Shown here in pieces: positions 32,461-39,653 of a DNA stretch of 64,000 nt (the stretch's first letter is position 1; the number at the start of each line of letters is the position of its first letter). The notes below the pieces were generated by a model. The model saw only the letters and a list, made by a program, of their open reading frames with translations. It searched no databases and had not been told where the DNA came from. A program made the position numbers and the translations under genes. This stretch comes from Anaerolineales bacterium (lineage in GTDB: Bacteria > Chloroflexota > Anaerolineae > Anaerolineales > UBA6663), in assembly GCA_020850595.1 (NCBI GenBank), contig JADZEK010000155.1, positions 1 to 64,000 of the forward strand. The letters are read 5' to 3'.

Positions 32461-34365
32461 ATGGCTGAAGTCCCTCTCGCCGTCCTCGCCGAAGAGCGCA
32501 ACCGCTGGATCTGGGCCACCCGCGCCGAGCCGGCCCGCGCCGCCGTGCAGCGCGTGCAGGCCCAGGGCGGCACCCCCGCCTGGCACCTCGTGATCGCCTG
32601 GGGCGACGGCACCCTGCGCGTCATCCGCGTCCACAACCTGCTGCGCCAACTCTCCCCCGACCGGCCCGGCCAGCGGATTGAAGAGTGTGACCTGCCGGTT
32701 GTGCCCGCCCGCGAGCGCACCGCGCTGGGCCTCGGCGCGGCCCAGGCCCTGGCCCGCCAGAACGCCGCCCAGGTGCTCATCCTCACCGAGGGCGGTTCGC
32801 CCATCGGCCTGCTCTTTGAGGGCGCGGCCCTCGGCCTGACCTCCGCCGAGCCGCCGCCCGCCGAGGACGGGCGCGGCGGCGCCCCCTTCGAGGCCTGGCC
32901 GGGGCTGGACGCGCCGGAGCGCATTCAACCCCGGGCCGCCTTCACCGTCACCGTCGGCCTGCGCGCCGAGCGCGATGCGGTGCTCACCGCGGTGCGCGCC
33001 ATCAGCGTCAATACGTACACGGCCGATGACGTCTTCACGGTGACGCTGCTGGCCGACGGCGCCGACGTGCTCGACGGCGCGGGCCAGCGCGTGCTGCCGC
33101 TAGAGTTGGGGGCGGAGGTGACGTTCGCGTGCCGGGCGCGGCCCGGCGTGAGCGAGGTCGTGCTGACCGCCGAGTTTGTCTGCCAGTGGCAGGTGGCGGG
33201 CACGGCCACGCGCCGCGTCGCCGTCAGCGCCGACCCGGCCAGCGCCCCGCCGCCCAGCGCCCCCAGCGACCCGTGCCGCATGGGGGTGCCCGCGCACGAG
33301 GCCCAAACCGACCTGGTGCTCACCATCACCCGCTCACGGGCCGAGCCTGGTCAGCTCATGTGGACGCTGCTTGCGCCCAACCCGCCGCTCAACGTCGGCC
33401 CGCTGGTCACCCAGCTCAGCGACGCGCGCGAGTTCGCCGCCCAGATCATTCAAGAACTGCGCACCCAGCAGTATCGCGGCCCCTTTGCCGCGCAGATTTT
33501 GGCGAACAAGGGCCAAGACATCGCCGATATCATGCCGGCTGAGTTCTTCGACGTGCTGCGCCAGGTGCACGCCGCCGTGCAGCGCCCGCCCACGCTGCTG
33601 CTGCTCACCGACGAGACCTACGTGCCGTGGGAGCTGGCCCTGATTGACCCGCCGCTCGACCCGGCGCGGCCCGCGTACCTGGGCGCGCAGACCGTCATGG
33701 GCCGCTGGCTGCGCCACGAGAAGGTGCAATCGCCGCCGCCCTGGACGCTAGCCATTGACCACCTGACGGCCGTGGCCGCGGGCTATGGCCTGGGCACCAA
33801 CCTGCCGCAGCTCGCCTTCGCCCTGGATGAGCAGACCTTCCTGGGCCAGACCTACCAGGCGCGCCTGCTGGGGGCCACCTCCACCGACCTGCTGCCCCTC
33901 GTCACCGAGCCGCGCCGCCCCGGCCACCTCATCCACTTCGCCGTGCACGGCCTGAGCGACCCGGCCGGCAACGACCAGGCCCTCTTGCTCTCCGACGACA
34001 CGCGCCTGCCGCCCAGCGCGCTGGCCGGGCGCTTCCGCTGCGGCGAGGTGCCCAACTTCAGCTTCGTCTTCCTCAACGCCTGCCAGGTGGGCACGGCCGG
34101 CGGCAGCCTGGGGCAGGCGGCGGGCTTCCCCGGCGACCTGATCCGCGGCGGCGTGCAGGGTTTCCTGGCCCCGCTGTGGAACGTGGACGACGCGGACGCG
34201 CGCCAGTTCGCCGAGCGCTTCTACAGCGCCGCTCTCGACCAGGGCACGCCCGTGGGCGAGGTGCTGCTGGCCGAGCGCCAGGGTTACGCGCCCGCGGGCA
34301 CCACCACGCCCATGGCCTATATCTTTTATGGGCATCCTTTGTTGAAGCTGGAACGGGCCGGCTAG
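32461..34365 (+). CDS. CHAT-domain caspase-like protease
   Basis: This 634-residue protein has a C-terminal CHAT domain (about 330-634), a caspase/separase-like cysteine protease fold. The catalytic pair is intact: His496 in HFAVHGLSD and Cys541 in FLNACQVG, 45 residues apart. Earlier CHAT signatures ILANKGQDIADIMPAEFFD and LTDETYVPWEL are also present. The first 140 residues form an unrecognised alpha/beta module, followed by a beta-sandwich-like stretch (about 155-260) and a proline-rich linker. It is the first gene of a plus-strand unit with a lipase-like hydrolase 19 bases downstream. Predicted role: an effector protease activated by a partner or signal. Confidence 0.85.
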   Translation: MAEVPLAVLAEERNRWIWATRAEPARAAVQRVQAQGGTPAWHLVIAWGDGTLRVIRVHNLLRQLSPDRPGQRIEECDLPVVPARERTALGLGAAQALARQNAAQVLILTEGGSPIGLLFEGAALGLTSAEPPPAEDGRGGAPFEAWPGLDAPERIQPRAAFTVTVGLRAERDAVLTAVRAISVNTYTADDVFTVTLLADGADVLDGAGQRVLPLELGAEVTFACRARPGVSEVVLTAEFVCQWQVAGTATRRVAVSADPASAPPPSAPSDPCRMGVPAHEAQTDLVLTITRSRAEPGQLMWTLLAPNPPLNVGPLVTQLSDAREFAAQIIQELRTQQYRGPFAAQILANKGQDIADIMPAEFFDVLRQVHAAVQRPPTLLLLTDETYVPWELALIDPPLDPARPAYLGAQTVMGRWLRHEKVQSPPPWTLAIDHLTAVAAGYGLGTNLPQLAFALDEQTFLGQTYQARLLGATSTDLLPLVTEPRRPGHLIHFAVHGLSDPAGNDQALLLSDDTRLPPSALAGRFRCGEVPNFSFVFLNACQVGTAGGSLGQAAGFPGDLIRGGVQGFLAPLWNVDDADARQFAERFYSAALDQGTPVGEVLLAERQGYAPAGTTTPMAYIFYGHPLLKLERAG

Positions 34366-34384
34366 CTGTTTTGCGGAGGCCGCT

Positions 34385-35905
34385 ATGCCACGTCTCACCG
34401 GGACCGCCAGCCCCATCCAAATCGGCAGCGAAGGCTACACCCTGCGCGCCCCCGGCCTGGTGGGCGAGGTGCGCGCCATGTCCACCGCCGAGAACACCAC
34501 CCGCGGCGACGGCGGCCTCAAGGAGCCGGCGCTCCAGGCTGCCATTCGCCAGGCCGGCATGGTGCCCGGCGCGGTCTTTGAGTTCGACATCGAGACCGAG
34601 ACGCCCGCCGTTAAGTCCGACGGCACGCGCGCCGACGGCCTGACTGCCGAAACCCGCGAGGGCGAGCCGGCCGTCGAGCTGTCCATCCCGCACCTCCAGC
34701 GCGGCGCGGCCTATGCCGTGCTGTACACCGACGAAGCCGACGTCACCCGCTGGATCATGCCCGCCAACCCGCCCGACGCGCAGGTGGCCGCCGGCGCGCC
34801 GGTGCGCTTCAACCTGCCACGGGCCAGCGCGCCCACCCCGCCCGAGGGCGCGGGCGGCCAGACGCGCGGCGCCGTCACCAAGCTCGGGCGGCGGCTGGTG
34901 CGCGTGGTGGCCTGGGCCGGCGCGCCGCTGCTTGGCCCCGCCGTGCGCGCCGCCGCGCAAGCCTGGGAAGCGGCCAAGCGCCCTTATGGCCTGCACCGGG
35001 TGACGCCCGATGGCTACACCGCCGATCCGGTGGTCATGCCCGCGGCTGCCTGGGGCGACCTGGGCGCGGGCCGCGCCCTGCTGCTGCTGCACGGCACGTT
35101 CAGCAGCAGCCAAGCCTCGTTCACCCAGCTTGGCCGCGAGGCGCTGGAGGCGCTCACCAGCCGCTACCCGGCCGGCGTCTTTGCCTTCAACCACCCCAGC
35201 CTGCACCACTCGCCGCAAGACAACATCCAGTTCTTCCTCGACCATCTGCCGCCTGAGACCGCGCTCGACCTCGATATCATGACGCACAGCCGGGGCGGGT
35301 TGGTGGGCCGCGAGCTCGTGCGGCGGCTGGGGGAGCTGCGCGCGCAGGGCCGGGCGGTGCAGGTGCGTAAAGCGCTGCTGGTGGCCTCGCCCAACCAGGG
35401 CACTATCCTCACCGATCCCGCGAACGGCATTGATCTGCTCGACCGCTACACCAACCTGCTCACCAGCCTGCCCGACAACATCTACACCTATGTGCTCGAA
35501 GGGCTGCTAGCCATCGTCAAGATCACGGCCTTCGCCGCGCTCTCCGAGCTGCCGGGCCTCAACTGCCTGCCGCCCAACAACCCGTACCTGCAAGGCCTCA
35601 ACACCGCGGCCGAGGCCGGCGCTGAGTATTTCGCCCTGGCCGCCGACTACACGCCCGACGCGCCCGGCCTGCTGGCGCGCCTGGGCAAGCTCGTCGGCGA
35701 CAAGTTCGTTGACAGCATCTTCGGCCGCGCCAACGATGTGGTTGTGCCCACGCTCGGCGGCTACGCGGCGGGCAGCGCCACGGCCGGCTTCCCGCTGGAC
35801 GACGCCCATCACGTCGTCTTCACCGGCGCGGCCCACGTGCATCACACCAACTACTTCAGCACGCCCGTGGTGCGCGCGCAAATCCTCGAATGGCTGACGG
35901 GCTGA
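34385..35905 (+). CDS. Lipase-like alpha/beta hydrolase (DUF7379 type)
   Basis: This 506-residue protein has an N-terminal beta-rich region of about 210 residues. An alpha/beta hydrolase then follows with oxyanion motif LLLLHGTFSS, nucleophile Ser302 in THSRGGLVGR (a relaxed GxSxG with His in the first position), and a His-rich C-terminal segment (DDAHHVVFTGAAHVHH) likely to hold the catalytic His. Such hydrolases recur next to CHAT proteases. The substrate could be membrane lipid, which would suit a toxic effector, but this is inference. Shine-Dalgarno GGAGG precedes the ATG, and it is co-transcribed with the CHAT gene. Confidence 0.75.
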   Translation: MPRLTGTASPIQIGSEGYTLRAPGLVGEVRAMSTAENTTRGDGGLKEPALQAAIRQAGMVPGAVFEFDIETETPAVKSDGTRADGLTAETREGEPAVELSIPHLQRGAAYAVLYTDEADVTRWIMPANPPDAQVAAGAPVRFNLPRASAPTPPEGAGGQTRGAVTKLGRRLVRVVAWAGAPLLGPAVRAAAQAWEAAKRPYGLHRVTPDGYTADPVVMPAAAWGDLGAGRALLLLHGTFSSSQASFTQLGREALEALTSRYPAGVFAFNHPSLHHSPQDNIQFFLDHLPPETALDLDIMTHSRGGLVGRELVRRLGELRAQGRAVQVRKALLVASPNQGTILTDPANGIDLLDRYTNLLTSLPDNIYTYVLEGLLAIVKITAFAALSELPGLNCLPPNNPYLQGLNTAAEAGAEYFALAADYTPDAPGLLARLGKLVGDKFVDSIFGRANDVVVPTLGGYAAGSATAGFPLDDAHHVVFTGAAHVHHTNYFSTPVVRAQILEWLTG

Positions 35906-35998
35906 GCGACGCCGAAGCGGAGAAGTGATCTTACGAAGGAGCCTGGCGGGGGCGAGACAACCTAGCTGCGTGGCGTGAGGGGGGAAGGGAGGCAGGCC

Positions 35999-37264
35999 AT
36001 GGGGTCACGACGACGGACGGTCGGTCTGGCGGTTGTGTTCGTTGGGCTGCTGCTGCTGAGTTGCCAATTGATCGAAGGCGCGGCCTCCTCTCGTTCCGCC
36101 AGCGCGACGCCGGCCACGCTCACGACGCCTGCCGCAGCCAGCGCCACGCCATGGTCTGTGACCAGCACCCCGCTCGTGCTCACCCCTGGGCCGGCCGCCG
36201 GCCCAACGCCCACCATCGCCGCCTTTGCCTTCCCCGACGACGCCGACCAAGATGCTCGGCCCGATGCGGGCGATAACTGCCCTGCCGCCGCCAACGCCGA
36301 CCAGGCCGATACTGACCAGAACGGCGTGGGTGACCTCTGCGATCTCCCGTTCGGTCATGGCGGGTGGGCGGGTGTCACCGACGCCGGCCAGGCGGTACAG
36401 GTGAGCGCGGATGAGCGTTGGCGGCCGGCCGTGCTGATTGGGCCGGAGGTGCGCGCAGCCTGGGCCTGGAGCGACGATGCGCGCCGGGTCGTCCTCAACG
36501 TGGAGGCCGGCGGCGAGCGCGGCTTGCTCGACCAGGCCGCGGACCTGAGCGATGCCGGTCTCGTAGCGGCGGTCAGCCGCGTGGCCGCTGAAACCGGCTC
36601 CGACTCGGGCCTCCTGTTGGCCTGGATTGCCGCCAATCCGGGTCGGGTGCTGCGCATTGCGCGCGGCGAAGAGCTGCCGCCGGGCGAACCGGCCGCCAGC
36701 CACTCAAACTTGCCGGCGGGAGTCGGCTTGATTAATTTTGATCCCACGCAGACGCCCGAGGAACTCACCGACGAATATCTAACCTCGCTGGCGATCACGC
36801 AAGCCATGAACGACTATGTCGTCGCGCTGTTGCTGGCGGCGCTGCGCGACCGCGTCACCGAGATTCCCGCCGATATGATCCCGCCGCTGGCCAGCCTGTG
36901 GGATATCTTTTCCGACGCCGGCACGACTATCCGTATCGCGCTGTATCAGCAGACCAACCGCTGCGTGCCCTGCTCGATCAACTGCGCGATCAAGTGCGGC
37001 GCCGGGTTGGGCGCGTGTTTCCTGGAGTTTCCTGAACCAAGCCCGTGTTTCGAGAACATTGAACGGGAATGTAACCTTGAGCACGGCGTATTTTACCTGG
37101 GCCAGACGTGTCCCGGCGCCTGTTGGCTAACGGCTCCCGGCACCGATTCTAAGTGCACCGCAACGGATGAAAACACCTGCCTGGCGATTCCAGATCGCGG
37201 CGGCGATGTGACCAGCCTGTGGTGTGAGGGGGCCACGTGCGAGGAGCCGATCTGCGCGCCGTGA
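35999..37264 (+). CDS. Lipoprotein with thrombospondin type-3-like repeat
   Basis: This 421-residue predicted lipoprotein has lipobox LLLLSC near residue 22 and a Thr/Ala/Pro-rich linker. An Asp-rich calcium-binding-like stretch follows (DDADQDARPDAGDNCP, then ADTDQNGVGDLCD), the hallmark of TSP3 repeats. A middle region of unknown fold precedes a cysteine-rich C terminus with about 18 Cys, suggesting disulfides outside the cell. The ATG at 35999 has a GGGAGG Shine-Dalgarno. It lies 93 bases after the lipase-like gene on the same strand, and membership of that operon is possible but not certain. Confidence 0.7.
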   Translation: MGSRRRTVGLAVVFVGLLLLSCQLIEGAASSRSASATPATLTTPAAASATPWSVTSTPLVLTPGPAAGPTPTIAAFAFPDDADQDARPDAGDNCPAAANADQADTDQNGVGDLCDLPFGHGGWAGVTDAGQAVQVSADERWRPAVLIGPEVRAAWAWSDDARRVVLNVEAGGERGLLDQAADLSDAGLVAAVSRVAAETGSDSGLLLAWIAANPGRVLRIARGEELPPGEPAASHSNLPAGVGLINFDPTQTPEELTDEYLTSLAITQAMNDYVVALLLAALRDRVTEIPADMIPPLASLWDIFSDAGTTIRIALYQQTNRCVPCSINCAIKCGAGLGACFLEFPEPSPCFENIERECNLEHGVFYLGQTCPGACWLTAPGTDSKCTATDENTCLAIPDRGGDVTSLWCEGATCEEPICAP

Positions 37265-37270
37265 GCCTGG

Positions 37271-37296
37271 CCGTGGCGTCCGGCGCGACGCCACGG
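37271..37296 (+). terminator. Hairpin just after the TSP3 lipoprotein gene
   Basis: A perfect 10-bp stem CCGTGGCGTC/GACGCCACGG (37271-37280 and 37287-37296) starts 7 bases after the stop codon. There is no T-tract, so termination strength is uncertain. Confidence 0.5.
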
Positions 37297-37300
37297 CCCG

Positions 37301-37372
37301 GAGCTGGAGCTGACCACGCCCGCGATGCTCGCCACCTACTTCGACCGCGCCTGCGAACGCTTGCGGTCCTAA
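37301..37372 (+). pseudogene. Possible 3' gene remnant
   Basis: This frame reads ELELTTPAMLATYFDRACERLRS and ends in TAA. It looks like the C-terminal end of a real protein and has no start codon context or upstream coding. It may be the residue of a deleted gene. The family is not recognised and the length is too short for certainty. Confidence 0.25.
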
Positions 37373-37393
37373 AACTCCGCGCTAACAGAACTT

Positions 37394-37422
37394 TTGTTCT
37401 TTGACGCCCATCCCCGTATACT
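37394..37422 (+). promoter_or_regulatory. Promoter TTGTTC-17-TATACT of the VOC gene
   Basis: The -35 (37394-37399) and -10 (37417-37422) hexamers have an ideal 17-base spacer in locally AT-rich sequence, leaving a leader of about 50 bases to the ATG at 37481. Confidence 0.65.
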
Positions 37423-37480
37423 ATTCCCACTCGTCGGTGGGCTTGCGTAACTGGCGGTAATGACTCTCTGGAGATTACTC

Positions 37481-37966
37481 ATGCACAAGATCACCCCGCA
37501 CCTGTGGTTCGAAGCTGGGGCCGAAGAGGCCGCCCGGTTCTATGTCTCGGTGTTCAAGAACTCCAAGCTCGGCGCGATCAGCCGCTTCGGCGACGCCGGC
37601 CGCGACGGCACCGGCGTGGGGGCCGGCGACGTGATGACCGTGGAGTTTGAGCTGGACGGCCAGCCCGTCATCGCCCTCAACGGCGGCCCGTACTTCAAGT
37701 TCAATGAGTCCTTCTCGTTCGTCGTGGATTGCGAAACGCAGGCCGAGGCCGACGAGTTGTGGGACAAGCTTACCGCCGACGGCGGCGAGGAGAGCAGTTG
37801 CGGCTGGCTTAAGGACAAGTACGGGCTGTCGTGGCAGATCATCCCGCGCCGGCTGATGGAACTGCTCAACGACCCGGATCGGGCCAAGGCCAAACGCGTG
37901 ACCGAAGCCATGCTCCCGATGCAGCGCATTGACGTGGCCGCGCTGGAACGCGCCGCCGCCGGCTAG
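37481..37966 (+). CDS. VOC family protein (PhnB/YjdN-like)
   Basis: This 161-residue single-domain vicinal-oxygen-chelate protein opens MHKITPHLWFEAGAEEAARFYVSVF and contains SFSFVVDCETQAEADELWDKL and a WLKDKYGLSWQIIP terminus. These match the PhnB-type proteins formerly annotated as 3-demethylubiquinone methyltransferases. The function in this subgroup is unknown; some relatives confer drug tolerance. The ATG at 37481 matches family starts better than 37460. It is a single gene with its own promoter and terminator, placed between the two CHAT modules. Confidence 0.87.
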   Translation: MHKITPHLWFEAGAEEAARFYVSVFKNSKLGAISRFGDAGRDGTGVGAGDVMTVEFELDGQPVIALNGGPYFKFNESFSFVVDCETQAEADELWDKLTADGGEESSCGWLKDKYGLSWQIIPRRLMELLNDPDRAKAKRVTEAMLPMQRIDVAALERAAAG

Positions 37967-37982
37967 CGCTCGTTAACGACCA

Positions 37983-38019
37983 CCGGGGCCGGTCAGTCAC
38001 CTGCGCTGACCGGCCCCGG
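37983..38019. terminator. Strong terminator between convergent genes
   Basis: A perfect 14-bp stem CCGGGGCCGGTCAG/CTGACCGGCCCCGG (37983-37996 and 38006-38019) is followed by CCTGTTT on the plus strand. It separates the VOC gene from the convergent CHAT gene. Confidence 0.75.
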
Positions 38020-38030
38020 CCTGTTTAACC

Positions 38031-39641
38031 CTAGTCGCGGTGCCGCCCCAGGTGCGCCTGCCGCTTGTCGGCCGCCACCCGCCGCAGCGCCTCCGGCAGC
38101 CCCAGGCGCGGGTTGGTCAAGATCGCCGTCGTCGCGCCGAAGATGTCGCTCGCCGCCGCGGCCAACTCATCCAGCAGCCGGCCCAGCCGGTCGAGGTTGG
38201 CCGCCGGGCCTTTGCTCACCTCCGCCTCGACCCGCCGCACGTTCTGCTGTAACTCGTCCCCGTCCACCGCCAGGCTCGGCGGCCGCGCGGTGATCTGCCG
38301 GCGCAGCGCGCGAAACTGCTCCACCAGCGCCTGCGCTTGCAGCGGGTCTGGCCCACCGCCGCTGCTGGTCGTGATCTTGTCGCGCCCCACGATGTCGCCG
38401 CCCGCCGTCTGCGTCACCGTCAGGTTCCCGGCCACGAAGTCACGGTCCACGTGCACCGCGCCCTCAAAATACTGCCCGGCGTGGATCACGCGGCCCGCGG
38501 GCGGTGTGGTCGCGGCCGGCGTCTCGGCGGCCTCGCCGGCTTCCCACAGGCGCTCGCCTTCCGCGCGCAGGAACAGCACCGGCGTGGCGAACACCGCCAG
38601 CGCGGGGGCCTGGTCGTACAGCGCGGCGCGGGCGCGGGTCAGCGCCGTCTCCACCTCGCCCGCCTCCGCGCCACTCCACAGCCCGCGATAGAACCCGGCC
38701 GCGAACTGCTGCGCCGCCCAATCGAAGATCTCCCATTGCATAGCCACGATGGCCGGCGCGCCCTGGGCCGCGATGCGCGGGGCCAGCCCCACCAGCGCCT
38801 GGGCCGAGTCGGCCGCCGCGCCCTGGCAGGCGTTGAGCACCACCAGCCGCACGCTGTCGTAGTTGCGGAAGAACCCGGCCACCACGCTGCCCGCCGCGGG
38901 CTGTGGGTCGCCGGCCGCGTCGGTCAGCAGCAGGCTCGGCTGCCCGTCGCTAAACTGCCCATGCCCCACGAAGTGCACCAGGTGCGGCCGCGTGGCGTTC
39001 ATGGCCGCGCGCACGGCGTCCTCCGTTACCACGCCCGTCAGCCAAGTGGCCGCCACCAGCGGCGGCTCGCCCGGCGCGACCCGGCGGTTGGCCTCGTCCA
39101 CCGCCGCCGTCAGCGCGGCCTGGTGCGCGTCGAGCGCCACGCCTTCCGCTTTTGGCAACACGACCAATAGCCGCAGCGGCCGCAGCGCCTCCAGGCGCGG
39201 CACGCGCACCTTCAGGTTCAGGTAGCGCGTCACCACCGTGTCGGTCGAGACTGCCAGCGGCTCGTCATCCTGCGGCCGCCAGAGCAGCTCCCAGGGCAGG
39301 GCGTTCCACTCGGGCGGGGCCAGCCGCAGCCGCAAGCGCAGCCCCTGATCGTCCTGGGCGGCGGCCACACTGCGGGCGTTCTCCAGCAGCTGCCCAATGG
39401 CCCCCGGCAGCAGCGCCGCCGCCAGCCGCTCGCCCAGCGCGCGCAGCCCGCCCGGCGGCGTTTGCCCCGCGCGCAGGGCGGCCAGCGCCGCTTGCACGCC
39501 GGGGTCAGCCGGGTCAAAGGCGCTCACCGGCGCGGGCTGGCCCACGGCCGGGGCCTGGCCCACGCTGGCGCACTCGGCCCGCAGCGGGTAGCCGGCCGCC
39601 GTGCGCTCGCCCACGAACAAGTCAAAGTTGAGATACCGCAT
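38031..39641 (-). CDS. CHAT-domain protease with NACHT-shared tail motif
   Basis: This 536-residue caspase-like protease has an N-terminal region (1-130) like that of other stand-alone CHAT proteins (NALPWELLWRPQDDEPL). The CHAT core has catalytic His227 in HLVHFVGHGQ and Cys272 in LVVLNACQGAA, 45 residues apart. The C-terminal tail has a beta-strand motif (about residues 391-409, YFEGAVHVDRDFVAGNLTV), then GGDIVGRDKI, then a helical region. The 19-residue motif aligns without gaps to the N terminus of the NACHT protein encoded immediately upstream. The ATG at 39641 has GGAGG 6 bases before it and is preferred to the GTG at 39644. The gap to the NACHT stop is 12 bases. Confidence 0.85.
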   Translation of the reverse strand: MRYLNFDLFVGERTAAGYPLRAECASVGQAPAVGQPAPVSAFDPADPGVQAALAALRAGQTPPGGLRALGERLAAALLPGAIGQLLENARSVAAAQDDQGLRLRLRLAPPEWNALPWELLWRPQDDEPLAVSTDTVVTRYLNLKVRVPRLEALRPLRLLVVLPKAEGVALDAHQAALTAAVDEANRRVAPGEPPLVAATWLTGVVTEDAVRAAMNATRPHLVHFVGHGQFSDGQPSLLLTDAAGDPQPAAGSVVAGFFRNYDSVRLVVLNACQGAAADSAQALVGLAPRIAAQGAPAIVAMQWEIFDWAAQQFAAGFYRGLWSGAEAGEVETALTRARAALYDQAPALAVFATPVLFLRAEGERLWEAGEAAETPAATTPPAGRVIHAGQYFEGAVHVDRDFVAGNLTVTQTAGGDIVGRDKITTSSGGGPDPLQAQALVEQFRALRRQITARPPSLAVDGDELQQNVRRVEAEVSKGPAANLDRLGRLLDELAAAASDIFGATTAILTNPRLGLPEALRRVAADKRQAHLGRHRD

Positions 39642-39653
39642 CACCCGCCTCCG

